DNA of 64,000 nucleotides from Desulfoluna sp. (GTDB lineage Bacteria > Desulfobacterota > Desulfobacteria > Desulfobacterales > Desulfolunaceae), in the NCBI RefSeq assembly GCF_030145185.1, contig NZ_JAQYWB010000001.1, positions 96,676 to 160,675 on the forward strand, written 5' to 3'. Position numbers and translations under genes: made by a program. Below are positions 63,601 through 64,000 of the stretch, in pieces (the stretch's first letter is position 1; every line of letters starts with the position of its first letter). Below the pieces are notes generated by a model. The model was not told the origin of the DNA, made no database searches, and was given only the letters and a program-made list of their open reading frames with translations.

Positions 63601-64000
63601 AGCGTCCCCTTCATCAGGTGTCGGTGCCTGTCCCCCCAAGGCACTGGCAACGGCACTGCTGGTGGCATTGGATAGGCTATGGGCTTCGATAACGATATCC
63701 CCGCTTTCAGAGGTGACATCCCGATCCATTTCAGCCAGAGCCTCGTCCACGGCCACGTTAAGCGCGATGCCGACACCAAAGCCGGCATTCTTACCGGCGG
63801 CATTGGCATTGGCGCGGGTGGTCGAGGTGCTGCTGTGAGTGGAACGCAACATCATGCCACCGGCCAATATCAAGGCCTTGTCACTCGCCGGCAGCAGCGC
63901 CTTCGTCTCATGGATGCCCACCGAGAGCGCCACCGCCGGAGTCAGGGCCAGATCACCCGCCGCTCCCGCGTCGGCTGTGGTGTCAAGACCATGCTCGCCC
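27610..64000 (-). CDS. Giant modular repeat surface/secreted protein, N-terminus outside the window
   Basis: One frame stays open from base 64000 to the TAG at 27612-27610, giving at least 12,129 residues; the GTG at 63933 is only an internal codon in a repeat. The sequence is adhesin-like: low cysteine, rich in Gly, Ala, Ser, Thr, Asp and Val, and almost entirely beta-repeat. From the right (N-terminal) side: five mixed super-repeats (52-64 kb), ten ~265-residue super-repeats (39-50 kb) with a nine-copy HGF module inserted, eight GSW modules (34.5-36.5 kb), a coiled coil, FHA-like strands, a non-repetitive insert, GAGDD-type strands, RTX calcium repeats, and two short C-terminal F.W.G..Y motifs. 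It resembles the giant FHA/RTX-type proteins known from other bacteria. It should be exported, probably by the genes just downstream. Confidence 0.93.
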   Translation of the reverse strand, partial: GEHGLDTTADAGAAGDLALTPAVALSVGIHETKALLPASDKALILAGGMMLRSTHSSTSTTRANANAAGKNAGFGVGIALNVAVDEALAEMDRDVTSESGDIVIEAHSLSNATSSAVASALGGQAPTPDEGDAAPTADDQITSNMDLATSRSELGNPDLPETPKAETDDSGTGGISFGAALGVNVAVSDSTARIHEGRTLNARGGSVTVRSTNDTDAGAEANASAVGSGSQVLGPVILPPGTPAPLIKGGQTLTFTDHGTLGLTEGFTGDTITRSSGSWVSDGFKVGDRLNVTNAGGNDTSGGNKYTIAAIAADGLTLTLDTADTVDTHVYGSSSLITVTKDVVPAVMTGAAGVTLTFTDNAGAVGGDKRDTLTRSTGSWVADKFAVGDTVTVTGTGAGQNDTAAGMRYTIGAISADGLTLTLDAADALVAQVLTDSSGVEIKKIIPPVTLVSPSFVFKDNALASGDTRDTITLTSGSWVTSGFAVGDTLCVTGTGGVNDGRFKVAAISTDGLTLTLATGQTLTNQTLGAGAQVECFVPGRLNGSPTLTFDDNGVNGDTIERSTGNWVDDGFTVGDAITVSGTTRNNNIYTIESISFDGARLTLADGNFLTSETTSSAQAIEVTFTSRPQNAEMYGMPSLNFHDNEAATGDTRDTISRGAGNFIDEGFAVGDTITVTGTRSNNGSYTIAGIRADGKVLTLAQINKLKTESVDWLGVSPDAAIKRGEDTRGQGKPGVGIGVAVAINVATVNNIAAVSGDVIEGVAMSGHTGLTVEALMDDRDPEDSETESHKQHTFGATAISGAGAGSFGLAGSFALNVGVTKSEAFIDRGTTIDVGRDDNRGDVLLKAENISDSTVLATADQESVAKTAPVAAGTTGGSTGGTTGKTGAGSSVGIGGSVALNVGVNSATAEIRGDDLTTDGIDESAKLTHAGALNLTAVGEHAMTTTADAGAGGSVAISPAIALAAGVNQTKALLPKGEALNIGGDLTLSATHKGSTLTRAKGDAAGSKAGFGVGFGLTVAVDEAIARLDRDVSSSSGKAVIEAHTLSDSVASASASALGAKPPEDAAAEPTQDQKNEAQHSFITGMLPADSRSNAPGLPEKGTQTSGGSGVSIGAALGINVAVSTSEAMITRGTTLDMSDMSADSSTVLATNDTDAAAVANASAVGKGTLAPVVGSVVATTVPPVMGGVALTFTHNAATADTIARSHGSWAADGFAAGDTITVAGAGTNSTTGAAVYTIAGISADGKTLTLKQDAANTLTAGTASGASLAVKKAADPTVMLLGGQTLSFADNAKGTGDTRDTITRKNGSWVTDGYKVGDTVKVTGAADASNNGRYRIADISQDGRVLILSVSDTLTGEAHNTGAVKVELVRFGVMNDKPSLNFFDAGGTNADTLSRATGSWIDDGFTAGDVITVGGTVSNNNTYTIAKVTRGVLFLADGYYLTPESGVTTATVSVTHRVPAATVTGSPTMTLTHSETQADSINRSSGSFLADGFAVGDTLHVSTSPEKIFTIAGISTDGRTLTLDDRDALVAGSSPVVERKAPAAASTGGGEAGVGVGVAAAINTAVVTNKAAIEGSVTSHGLTVEALMDDRDPEDSETESHKRHSLGAEAISGASGGDFGLAGAFALNVGVTTSEAYIARGAAITAGDETHRGDVSLSAENISASSVIASALESDAVKTSSAGTTETSGTSVGMGGAFALNVGVNTARAEIEGTKGAVSGATLLNAGALSLSASGDHALATTSKAGAGGDFAISPTIGLTVGVNQVKAELPYGSALDIDGGLTLSARQKVSTGTYAKADAAGDKAAFGAAIGINVAVDRAIATLDRDVTSRSGDVVIEANNTSDSQAIVKASAKGAQPKTEPAAEGTSTESTEPETADEQAEQQMAFATDREEVKGSGVTLPTLPSASDADNGGADVAISGALGVNVGVSESHATITKNTQLKAFGGSVKVATANDTDAHALADAAAVGKASSAKPWETSTDVTGGITLTFTDNGTQGLDEGFTGDTITRSSGSWAADGFVAGDVLTVAGTYENNTSAGNTYTITAISTDGLTITLSTADTLSAEEASGTRLVVAKKVSTAPTTPAPAPVVTRGGPDIVFADNGTRSGTITLGSGSWLANGYKKGDTITVVGTGSANDGTYQVADITNDGRVLILERDASLASGVTRFSGAAVKVERHHLGLLNGHPQLTFADRATTEAPDTPDTIIRASGSWIVDGFTVGQTLSVTGTEHNNKTFTIGAISADGTELTLVAGDTLTDETPAPKTTQVERSSKAKDTKLVLASGETLTFSHNPDAAGGDKLTRSQGSWLDDHFAVGDKIIVAGTKSGTTSNDGTYTIDRIEANGSTLVLVKTDTLSNQTGVNDATNTDTSLSVRRSDVSDSSETRFGIGVGVAINVAVADNRAVIEGDVIETAMLQPQDKVVMHGTPELTLTHHDAADDTLQRSSGSWSEDGFNVGDVFTFGGDLDNTGVYQITAISADGLTLSTSGVLTPHASMGGTPELTLADNKGKADERDTLTRSEGDWSADGFKAGDTIRLEGDVRNGEVYTIDHIDGAILYLDAGDVLNGDDKAQAGLRVVRDLNLSVQRRDHVILHDTDGLVYAHHDSDLDANTQADHDTITRTDGVDWDTVGYGGQRLTVGDVIQLHGDENNQGFYTIDAINGATLTLSEHDALVVRADTSLTVNRRAPIVMVGSPELTLIHSDSERDTITRSGGDWAADGFLVGQKITLVGDGSNTGTYTIDESSDDGLTLFLAAGDVLAPHAPVMSGAPGLTLTDNAGKNDARDTLTRASGSWVSDGFEVGHRFTLSGDSSNTGIYTINDISSDGLTLYLEASDSLTGYAASQNGLGVKGHGIAQSGLGVEHERWVEMENPLEVTLVDNGNQRDLISRSDVDGSWVDDGFSQGDTIELFDGGSSLGEFTIDEISEDEQTLILKAGNELAVVGDAVNGLMVERVQNTSVSLIENGASDTLERSAGSWIEDGFQAGDVITITGSSNDGDYTIASVTDAVITLTGDKGFATAEAGQRNLSIYRADTAPKGLTVEALMGESKADFNPAEAMTDTGIYLGLNHGFATGDKVIYTKGMAPNVAIGGLTAGGTYFVIAEEGSASIRLAASAADATVGKSMVLDRSAATGTGHKLTKVGGGVEKAFDAATAVSVLPGITFEDGHDYKNGDAVVYTTTGTAIGGLTSGTTYYVIINHGGLDTIGLAKTAADAQAGKAIVLDRHAVASGEAHSLTDGSHSFGATAVSGASGGSFGLSGSFAINVSVTHSEASVASGSTLNVGHAGNHGDVLLNAENRSSSLVSATAQADARTAAPAATGGTTGSTGTTGSTGTTGTTGTGSAKKSTNVGMGGSVAVNVGVNTAKAEIAGDASLTGANNLGLLATGHHALTTLAKAGAGGSIAITPSAAITVGVNVTEAKLPHGEALDIQGGLTLTADHVGSASSTADSDAVGKDAGVGLSLAVTTGVDLARAELARSLTSRSGDSVIEANTVSDTQAFAKAGARGSSAPPAGETPQTADQKADKTLGFGQKKTGSSGSKVPSEKKRTKAKGSGDGTSFSVGGALAVNVAVSDSTAIITSGTTLISEGGSVTLRTSNDTDSTVSADGSAASTDVGVAAGIAVNTVIVGNKAVIDGNVTAEGVSLKAMMADDGETVMAHQSSVTATSGAGGTSVGVAGAGAVNVAVIESRASIGSASRVDAGDGDVEIWAENRTHSRVLASSKAIVPSSGSDSDSTSVGVGASFALNVGVHTARAEINDTAILLNPASLSVKATGDHDMAASVIAGSAGDVAVSPAVAINTGVNITRARIGTEEMGNMMLLDSGSGTVEVIASHTSQSLAKGNAAAAGDKAAVGATLAADVAIDLVDAGIYRSLDTIGGVTVSAHSNIDNRTETVASARGAASNGKSSDQESQSQVKGNEAVGGKTQGSGKTFALPSAKDSVDKADSTASDQTSQAGDENKSGSNSAGVAAAIGLTVSVVSTGATLGNGIVISAAGPVRVRSLNETDASAKALGTAISKKHKTGVGAAVGLNVGVVVTHAGIGDGATVIGDGITVEALTADLDKEGNVTDASSDFVVWGMAAGGGSDYGIAGSIGVNTVVMDTAARVGEKVDLQSTAGITVQARSDIGLQNLTGGFAKGGKAGVGVAANINVVTGFTTASIGKESRIDSSEGILVDATSLVAPSTEVSLFGKDLDVSIIEKILPEQDATDPYFKAYMLLPTSIAAGGGVSGKDGNAAVGGGVVANVFVLGTRAFMDDGVQVNTRPGLIAAGTDQSVTVNAGSTTWISGGAIGLAVATGEQAKAAFGVGIGANVVVKETRAWIGSGSTLHAAGDFTVNAVSDDTLIFLGGSLAVTKGKAGIGGTVSVYSLTAITRASINGSTITVGGDMGVKAVEEISVFNLGGNVSYGGNAGIGASVNCNVIVNDTTATISGSTVTVGGNLDISARSDQTVRAIAAGAAISKDKVGVQVTLTSNTIVNRTLAFIDEGSDVTAGGNISLSADVGSWVESLAFTVAGGGKTAVGAAGAVNVIVNKAGAYISGSTVESTGLLPGADGDVTLSTAVGSSIRSLSIGVSGSGKVGVSGNLSPNVIVQGVESLTLGSTVTAAGDVTLTSVERAPLLPPGDLFDLVPESIRNAIQGAVDDTPLDLNSNILTAAITVSGAGNVAAGATFSINVITKTVRSQIENSTVITSGDVILDADSESRMTAFTAGVAASGKFSLDAAGIANTIVSRVEALMTGDSHVTAGGLVSLDATDTSAAAALVFNVAASGKVGVGINGAVNTLVNTVRAQISGSTVVAGTGDFDVLNDAGGVDETLAGVGVRLNAESKNNIFSFSGGVAAGGTGSALVSITANTIVNTIDASVVNEGTRKSNIKAVGDVSLIARDSSIIDALSFGVSASGKAAGGMAVASNVVTNRTRAVIAGSTVQTNNDLALTALSSPGIHALAVGVSAAGTAAVQATVMGNVIANTIDAEINSSNVTAGDSITLHASDTAPGPAWLLPPKLQTKIDAVFDSAQLDLSANIFAVMVSVAGSGNTAVNVAAMGNVIANTVQARIVGENVAEFDAAADGVIDADRDTITLNDHGFVNGQIINYSAGDNTRIGGLDDPQYRVVWIDADTFGLKTLGGGDVDIKLLAPEGTHSFIRPEDPKTFNPTAPGPIDYSQEMESITLIDHGFRDGDVITYAAHGNTPIGGLTDGASYRVEVLDAHNFRLKDLSGNPVDLTLQTPRGTHGIVYNGSTQAFTPSAGGADLVLDTITLAGHGYTGGEVITYTANGNDAVGGLVDGGQYEVVVLDDDTIGLKFIVTSTVNMEKNGEGQAQAGTHGLDCGGEIKTFEPSRGDLDYDTDIITLADHQLLDGSLVIYRANGNDPIVGLDEGRQYQVVLIDGNSFRLKSLGEGIDLRTAPSGGRHSFTAPGGEAQSLTPSACGPLDYVNDVVTIASHGFSDGDLVTYLADKSSTMDADEFRNVGGLVDGRQYTVVRIDADSFRLTEQDGSVVDLSDSGAWGSHSFVEKQTPATFTPADVGVVDFENHIFTVTSHGFTDGEIILYEANGNDLIGGLGENREYRVERIDADHFKLANPLTVAELSLDPAGSESMDASADTLTLIDHGFSGGEIVTYSADGHPPVTGLTEGGAYEVVVVDADTLQLRSTTTHEIADLELSATGGVHKLTWSVPSVIASVDATADTFFVSGHAFDGGEIITYDAHGKDAISGLVDGRDYEVLIVKDGAGEKTPDIFKLRDIASGEVIDIGASASAGTHSFRYWTKEASFVPAPVDYVNDTFCVSSHGFRDGQKITYHADGNGPLTGLVDGNEYTVAFVDADNFRLKDSSGHIVDLVASETSGSHRFVYEGDGVEVALAPVTGTQRFSPRAEDVGSTKVIAGSTLDLKAESKARIKALVVGVAGSGTVAINTNITGNVIANTTLASISGLDNVTVYAKGDVNLSAVDSSIIDSISVGVSAGGTGGGGAALAGNVITNRVSSVISGSTVKAGADRDGNLLTPSVGNLSLTASQEAAIRTVAVGVAAGGSAAVQFSAMGNVIANTVAAEIRDGSTVVAGGDVTVTATDLAPDNDPIKLPNDPDNDQELVDFLDFKVEGNILALMVSVAGSGAVAGNAALMANVIDNRIGARIIGSNVSAGGDLNLEALSQAGIMALMVGVAGSGTAAGNVNISGNTITNHIEAMVDGSIVDANKDGLSDDNTYAIHSGGSTTLTAKDTSSVDSLSVGVAASGGGAAGAMAAGNVIANSVKANIKGSTVDVGANLTQRAVSSAIIRTLSVGVAASGGGAGQFSGMGNVVANTVASEISGGSTVTAGGDVALIASDLAPSSIPAWAMPPGIGDAVTEALDFLSVDLDSNILSLMVSVAGTGGVAVNAALVGNVISNTIGSRIIGSEVTSGTTVHPTMEQSFTNADIQYGGALSGDESITLTGHGFTDGQIVTYRTDGDRAFMGLTDGDHYAVEVVNANTIKLVSLATGEYARILENAVAPPAGTHRLVDNADLILSADSKARIISAIVGVAGSGGGAANAIIAGNVIANTVETQILDSGGTESRITAGQGVSLSSIDSSVIDSLAIGVAGTGGVAGGAALAGNVIANTVSADIAGSTLTATGDLSLTATQAAAIRTLAVGVAASGAGAGQFSAMGNVISNRVAAEIREGSTIYTGGDVRLFASDVAPGNMPIKLFPDGFSDATDSLNSLVPDIDSNILALMVSVAGTGGVAANAAAMTNVISNTVGSRIIDSTVKAGVNALGVDINSGGSLSAEALSRSGIMAMMIGVAGSGAAAFNVNISSNTISNTTESVIDKTSVGSHVFADGSITLKANDYSSVDALSVGVAGSGGGAGGAMLAGNVIANKVKTLINGSTVDADGDIILDSKSSPVIRTLAVGVAAAGGGSAQLSVMGNVVSNIVAAEISGGSTVTAAGDISLKASDTAPDSNPIQLPKGLSDIPNDPNDGILTTDEMLEYIDIDIKANILALMVSVAGSGGGSGNAVAMSNVISNNVGARISGSTVKAGVDASGHVTLADGDLSLKAMSDARIMAMMVGVAGSGAVAVNLNVASNTIANRVESTLGDQHRGEGRTVEAGGSIRLSAEDASIVDALSVGVAGSGAAAGGAMVAANTIGNTVKTHIAGATVKAGTHVELDTDSAAMIRSLAVGVAASGVGAGQFSGMGNVITNTVDAEIHDSEVTAGGYVALSASEDAPSTLTGLPLPKGLMGEVNAILSDAELDLSLNVLALMVSVGGSGGVAANAAMMGNVVSNRVRSRIIGSTVVAGSGAYTPFGDSLAIPQTGVRLETQTDSKILALLVGVAGSGGAAVNLNIAGNVIGNTVEALISDHDDEGYVGASLVDAAGDVSLIATDSSTIDGLSFGVAASGGAAAGAAMSANVITHSIHSKIEGSTVETDGSLTLDARSSSVIRSLGVGVSGSGGAAFQFTAMGNTIHNTVEAIIDGSLVAAGGEISLSASDVAPSGALPAYMVPKPWAKALEDALAESPMSPNGNIFALMVSVAGSGGVAVNAAVMGNAIANTVRSQVIGSTVLAGALHDADYDQADGLTRDDYVLAPSVGKVSLTSLSAARIVSMTIGVAASGGPALDATTFGAVISNRVDASISGLSTVESGGAVALSAKDDSDINSFGLSVAASGAGAGSFVVAVNAITNLITAQIAGSTVTAGTHVSLDAISEARVLSFAGGVAVTGVSGASTSMVSNTITNTVKASIGDRSSMNLVDKEGSLVPEAVVHTADPATVNAGGSVSLTAKDTSVIDSLGFGVSASATGGSAGMALAANVISNDIHALIAGSSVNAGMNDSGKVIHNTSHVSLDAISASTIRMLALGVSASGDVAAQFTVIGNRVKNKVTSVIKGSTVTAGGDVTLSASDKAPEVIDLDWLVGDKQSDIDDATKDSPLTDLRSNILALSINIAGSGTAAAGITVMGNKIENTVRSQISGSTVQAGVEQSGTYDATDGITASDYVIQPDSDVSLTALSDARIISVSAGMAASGLGAVNALVSGNQIKNTVEARVENGATIHAGHAVALNAKDQSEITALGLSFAASGGLAGAVLYTENVIHNTLNAKIIGSTVLSGGDVSLNALSQGSILSFVGGVAVSGGASGVLSTTTNTIGNTITAAIESDHSVAAWVHAGVLDADGVGNVSLKATDRSRVDSIAIGLSASAGYAAGAAVSKNLIGNTTLTAISGMVIPGAAGTAATVIGATVLADGGISLESVSSARIRTLAAGISGGGYAAGQASVTLNDLKNTTSALVSNATVTADGRVLVSAIEKAPDSISEDLLNAFLPSDEADRLRDSLADSSIDLAVNILSFAGSIGGAGLAAGSAAGSGSKIKNKVLASLVDADVTSRHDAVSVQATSDARIASLALGIGAAGGVAVSASETDSRIDNEISAFIQGVSTVSAAGTVDLDAQDNSRINALALSLSGAIGAALGGAEVHSDVSNDTSAYITGTASDQVAAIVKASQLKITAHSTADISAMSLGASFGLVAAGATLADSSVGGSTTAYVGPFAEIGLGLDSVTGLAITATYDGEVESSVKAVSAGVGAGSSNWAKAQIDPTVQAYTGDSTIIVDGDVTIAAESTVRAVADAAGVNAGLAAVGVSQAQTLLGSDVGAFVGGHLTADNLTVRARHGQGVGTTAAKATATGSAGGLVGVDGTSSTVVNTGHVSSTVADQATLVISGTTVIRGESEITQSAEAKSTAAGLVAAGLAGTFASSETTLAAGLGRGVSFSGGELKIEASGVDTNLASTIAGSGGVVAGSAAVAGTTSNSTTTAFINDGVENRRIQVDSLHMDTDHTAKFDAVVNGTNASLVGASGAVIANKVDSKVLTAMGKNVDVTAKKIDLTANNRIVKDGIAGEYNIVSGSGGALNLPAAASVTDIANTSLISVADGSTLSVIGDTLAPGHLRMTAVNDVFAKDKVKLDSGGAIAAALAKSTVTNKTNEAAVTVGNARLESVGDIALSTRTKTDIQAVANSKVYGLAGFAQGDSLAIVNAVNRVDIGSGAVIEAQGDVILEAGEDTAGTGTDIKVKARTDLWNKTAFAISSDPSARADASLNSSVNIAEGAYVGSAQDVVLNACAGDITAQGNWAYQDMYAGLAEDLINGVGNLFGAGDVVSLKITGGTSNEVLETLVTVNGTAEAGSNNKQFLIIGKDLESTSDVTMVGNPDLSFVHVESRDTVTRPSGSWLDEGFATGQLITVTDADGNDGRYLIDEISADGQTLYLDSGYHLTDSATNDDATFSYEVSLKGLTPLTLEDNLVTREIGSWANDGFAIGQMIAVKGSKENDGFYEIAGISDDGLVLTLKSGGLTEESIHSSELSITRMNSSVITLDELSVTFTAVEGGPDTIDRSMGSWTEDGFAEGQTLTVVGSDTNKGRFVIESISGDGQTLFLVDGSVTTEDACTTATVMASSATMSVLTLDFVQVDDADDTLTRTMGSWVKDKFKIGDTITVEGSDSNNDTLTIASISSDGLTLYFDGDVLTTEMETLNATITNADGDQLAAFSLAFAPVTGAADTMTRNMGSWGDDGFKAGDTITVAGSDHNDNTYIIESITDEGRVLHLADGSLVDEAGSTSARLSAPGAALTSLSFECDHHIIGADTITRNMGNWSDDGFEVGQCIQLSAGTSLNQGLYTIAGISDNGRVLTLSADDSLVDESDVTGLDARGRESWEVTANVTVSFEHLDSRDYIERSAGNFHTDGFVVGQVMEVTGASENEGRYEIAEISADGSMIYLDPVISLTAETDRSGLQLGVKAPQTVSVQDSVMTGSPALTFAHHANASDTITRESGSWVADGFRDGQTITVRGADGNDGTYRVASLSADGRVLILHAAESVQDRASLTGVTLTGSGISDGIGQITYSVEDLALSLTREVTRLQGLKVEHHGNTAAVQGYENQIQQILRQLEDLKLAYVDAQGILVPIEGHKVTYIDVPDIKAGSGNIRVTGATLAGTGRLLSAGDARIDLINHSSYYLRTGDLAISGARGGQVLHNGVQVHDNDEIAQRNSGLGTAGFSTVITSESSADPTIYVENTFNPTESGMDVTAPDIIVGGEVQNILGTVSLHNDKGSVLVKDSITAKTIDIDAGRDFVLTSDHFQHIGGFPHGIPSVASADINPASAVGSRLVAIAGNWAYHEVSMGAFSFTFKVPALVERTDTISLTVDHGYHSGDSVVYQSNGGNAIGGLEDGKTYYVITVDARSFRLAASREDALAVSGGIGHDPGGLYPSEVLKKIISLDSSLASGAIHTFKTGSILAGNNVFISARFLNINGTIQSGKPVRSVTLNKSLNQTIADAIAAHKEGDPDTLTLSSNAGEGIRTWYNFKTKRIEVDAVVVEGGYMRLAGHIMSTGNGVLKVMDGFGEITIKNNTDFDLEINRLDTGGEGVHGKIDIFDTANRNPNIDEGVSTTITRESLGGARLGAYQPELGQRYVYVTGTDSSVTTTKEWISEDFWGIDWLVADPGQQADKESSVTGVATPMAGGDYVAWEGDGTSSSGSADVITNFKTDPGKKTLISTRKWDTHHGWSIFSTTKHHVEKVYQSTDKVFHNVSVKADYPIVIEFVGRDSGTIDVSTSGDLLVDGSIVNTKGETSLTASGAIVQTDASAILQGDTVTLAAQNGIGGEDGTALLLDLSEAGHLVARGGVGDVIITELAGDLVLGEASTAGKLSLKADGAIRNLDAGGVVTAKRIELQAGTTIGTAAEAFGLACGADGLKATAYGDIHISQRHGDLSLESLTSVSGDVSLDVAEGDLLDGNANDTRDERAITELRGLWSDMMLTGTAADGARNEMVHAYEGMRNREYQSYWSFRNGQADPGHYDAGFQVSLSEGERSYYHDDYQQQGMSEAEIDKAIIALELKRTDEYHSLHLVWGGYGDSYDRDFEFLLDVNGEVYAELTAGYAWTDAELTTAFNPGVLRDKSDTETRLEEANITGVNVSVTTLHGGVGAITDRLDIDLSKGYHNLTPEEQVALAAAERDDMTGLDSAGHIVDMYDPEQTVATLRVTLHDDIDISASGAISITARDHLYLGAEQDINIDRVEAGGDLRIKGSDNIFSSDDDGQLNVSGNGTLIIEAAHGAIGSADNALQIQAGPAAVFTARAHGDIFLRAVGNLALDTLYSGQGRVALEVTGNLTDAIHRDEWNIKANSLDLTVGGSVGVAGNLLDVDLVEGGLIHVTAGGDIFFAETLGNMNISQVMSTAGDVTLRAEGSILDAADDGTGLASRPVVDITGNSITLISEHGSLGAALNDLDINTSSSAPGVLTAQSAGNAHLIETTGDLRIDQVATGIGNTAFIASSARILNGRSDEEDNVISGATRLYARTDIGEEDHPLRTAIGFLEGNSVAGGVWIHNTGHLTVGGLGGDEGIKAAGAIFLKAESPVTVAKSIEAAAITILSTDDATDGTPAEVDDLIVKAGVTLHATAGDLVLQAGDDLILEEGSTLKAAGAVQLFGDFGNADDGIGSIMDLQGIIEGDSLTVTGGADNDTVVLPRLTGGMPTTVWLGAGDDSLSVGSQVTLISNSGGVMDGFASLLTVHGGEGIDTLSVDNSGNTDDNTGTLTDCRLTGLGMSEGIRYDFIEEMDISLGSGSDAFNIQSISAGSVSRILGGGGDDAFVVSSDAPDIEGTLDGIRGDLHIDAGDGNNSLTLSDRGNRSGRSGLVISQSGISGTGDASGRGAVSYETSGTFGGGVNLWLGSGADDVTVDGAMAGAVTTLRTGDGDDRVRFIDESPGADGLVVCLGEGGADTMDASGWHSDLVLLGDDGLVSYDGAKRPDTLSSVQTFQSPGDSADRLQGGTGNDLLFGGQGADQLSGGTGNDILMGDGGRVTFREGQSRSIETIDPFTGGNDVLSGGAGNDIMMGGAGGDTFHGTLSEDIIIGEYARITMDPDGTVQSMVRLAQGDHDLLASTQFNLYQHEKRERQQTEFLPSSRLREELPPQSHASAVVPVRLSATHSERRTHVGPTAPQEAVSLSPDAVKNDVNESSRMTFQEAFSAARAEGLKAGDQFVWNGRAYDAGLAVETAETVLEPGSFAEAFARARENCDGEQCTFIWKGKEYRTILEVEPEHLEGDMDTQKSGEGDLKEPEINLEDLDAMRLDEKAGIIAAGSMGWGFLSSVATRKDRVVQDEALQSLDRKMKSRRYNKW
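27851..28087 (-). repeat. C-terminal tandem F..AF..AR ... F.W.G..Y motif in the giant protein
   Basis: Two ~38-residue copies: TFQEAFSAARAEG followed by FVWNGRAYDAG, and SFAEAFARAREN followed by FIWKGKEYRTI. This short helix-hairpin motif occurs in other bacterial proteins, often near their ends. Its role is unknown to me. A linker of ~90 residues separates the pair from the RTX repeats. Confidence 0.85.
28415..28680 (-). repeat. RTX-type calcium-binding nonapeptide repeats
   Basis: Translated pieces include GGTGNDLLFGGQGADQLSGG, GTGNDILMGDGG, GGNDVLSGGAGNDIMMGGAG and GDTFHG, which fit GGxGxDxLx. The block is interrupted by a 20-residue insert. Such repeats bind calcium and fold outside the cell. 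They lie ~245 residues from the C-terminus. Confidence 0.92.
28690..29640 (-). repeat. Irregular GxGxD-type beta strands before the RTX block
   Basis: At least nine spaced motifs occur, such as GGADNDTV, LGAGDDSLSVG, HGGEGIDTLSV, LGSGSDAFNI, LGGGGDDAFVV, LGSGADDVTVDG and RTGDGDDRVRF. They read as diverged calcium-repeat-like turns spaced ~20-55 residues apart, grading into the canonical RTX block. Confidence 0.75.
31240..31785 (-). other. Non-repetitive ~180-residue insert in the giant protein
   Basis: Composition changes abruptly to Tyr-, Trp-, Arg- and Glu-rich sequence (YEGMRNREYQSYWSFRNGQA, YYHDDYQQQGMSEAEIDKAI, LHLVWGGYGDSYDRDFEFLL) between FHA-like strands. It looks like a folded domain, possibly the functional head of this section. 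I do not recognise it. Confidence 0.7.
34268..34430 (-). other. Predicted coiled-coil segment in the giant protein
   Basis: A charged heptad-like stretch (SLTREVTRLQGLKVEHHG, then YENQIQQILRQLEDLKLAYV) breaks the all-beta pattern directly after the last GSW module. Confidence 0.65.
34490..36530 (-). repeat. GSW..DGF module block 5 (8 copies)
   Basis: Eight tandem ~70-85-residue units of the form D.(I/L).R..GSW..DGF..G..I.V.G...N.G.Y.I..IS.DG..L.L. For example DTITRESGSWVADGFRDGQT and DTMTRNMGSWGDDGFKAGDT. This block is the most diverged of the five, yet keeps GSW/GNW, DGF and the IS.DG turn. Confidence 0.88.
44520..44800 (-). repeat. Single HGF module inserted in a super-repeat
   Basis: One unit with SITLTGHGFTDGQIVTYRTD and ANTIKLVSL, closing with GTHRL. 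It sits at the same super-repeat position as the nine-copy block at 46.4 kb. Confidence 0.82.
46440..48815 (-). repeat. HGF..G..(I/V).Y module block (9 tandem copies)
   Basis: Nine ~75-95-residue units with the pattern D.ITL..HGF.DGE.ITY.A.GN..(I/V)GGL.DG..Y.V..(I/V)DAD.FRL......VDL.....GTHSF. For example TLTLIDHGFSGGEIVTYSAD and IFTVTSHGFTDGEIILYEAN. Further single or diverged copies lie near 33.4, 44.6 and 54.3-54.8 kb, making 13 in all. Confidence 0.88.
53970..54050 (-). repeat. Gly-Thr/Ser low-complexity linker
   Basis: It encodes GGTTGSTGTTGSTGTTGTTG, a simple Thr-Gly repeat likely to be flexible. A shorter relative (GGSTGGTTGKTGAGS) is encoded near 61.34-61.39 kb at the equivalent place in another super-repeat. 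Confidence 0.85.
54925..56745 (-). repeat. GSW..DGF module block 4 (7 copies)
   Basis: Seven tandem units, for example DTLTRASGSWVSDGFEVGHR, DTITRSGGDWAADGFLVGQK and DTLERSAGSWIEDGFQAGDV, each followed by an N.G.YTI..IS.DG.TL.L strand pair. Confidence 0.9.
56920..58045 (-). repeat. GSW..DGF module block 3 (4 copies)
   Basis: Four units, including DTITRSSGSWAADGFVAGDV and DTIIRASGSWIVDGFTVGQT, lying between two N-terminal-side super-repeat segments. Confidence 0.9.
59395..60440 (-). repeat. GSW..DGF module block 2 (4 copies)
   Basis: Four units, including DTIARSHGSWAADGFAAGDT and DTITRKNGSWVTDGYKVGDT. The last is shortened in its strand region. Confidence 0.9.
61876..63255 (-). repeat. GSW..DGF module block 1 (5 copies)
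   Basis: Five units, including DTITRSSGSWVSDGFKVGDR and DTLTRSTGSWVADKFAVGDT. The first two have an N.....G..YTI..I.ADGLTLTLD strand pair nearly identical to block 3, suggesting recent duplication. Confidence 0.9.

Larger units (their letters stand above)
52300..64000 (-). repeat. Five N-terminal-side super-repeats
   Basis: Each unit contains GAGG..AI(S/T)P....GVN.TKA.LP, a GG(L/M)TL.A..... segment, and D(V/S)VIEA...S...A.ASA.GA, ending in a polar linker. The VIEA-type strand lies near 63.69, 60.88, 58.47, 53.52 and 52.33 kb. GSW modules are inserted into three of them, giving unequal lengths. The rightmost copy is cut by the window edge. Confidence 0.82.

Noticed and set aside
1..64000. tRNA, rRNA or prophage genes
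   Set aside because: Looked for conserved tRNA/rRNA segments and phage structural or integrase-like proteins; none were recognisable.
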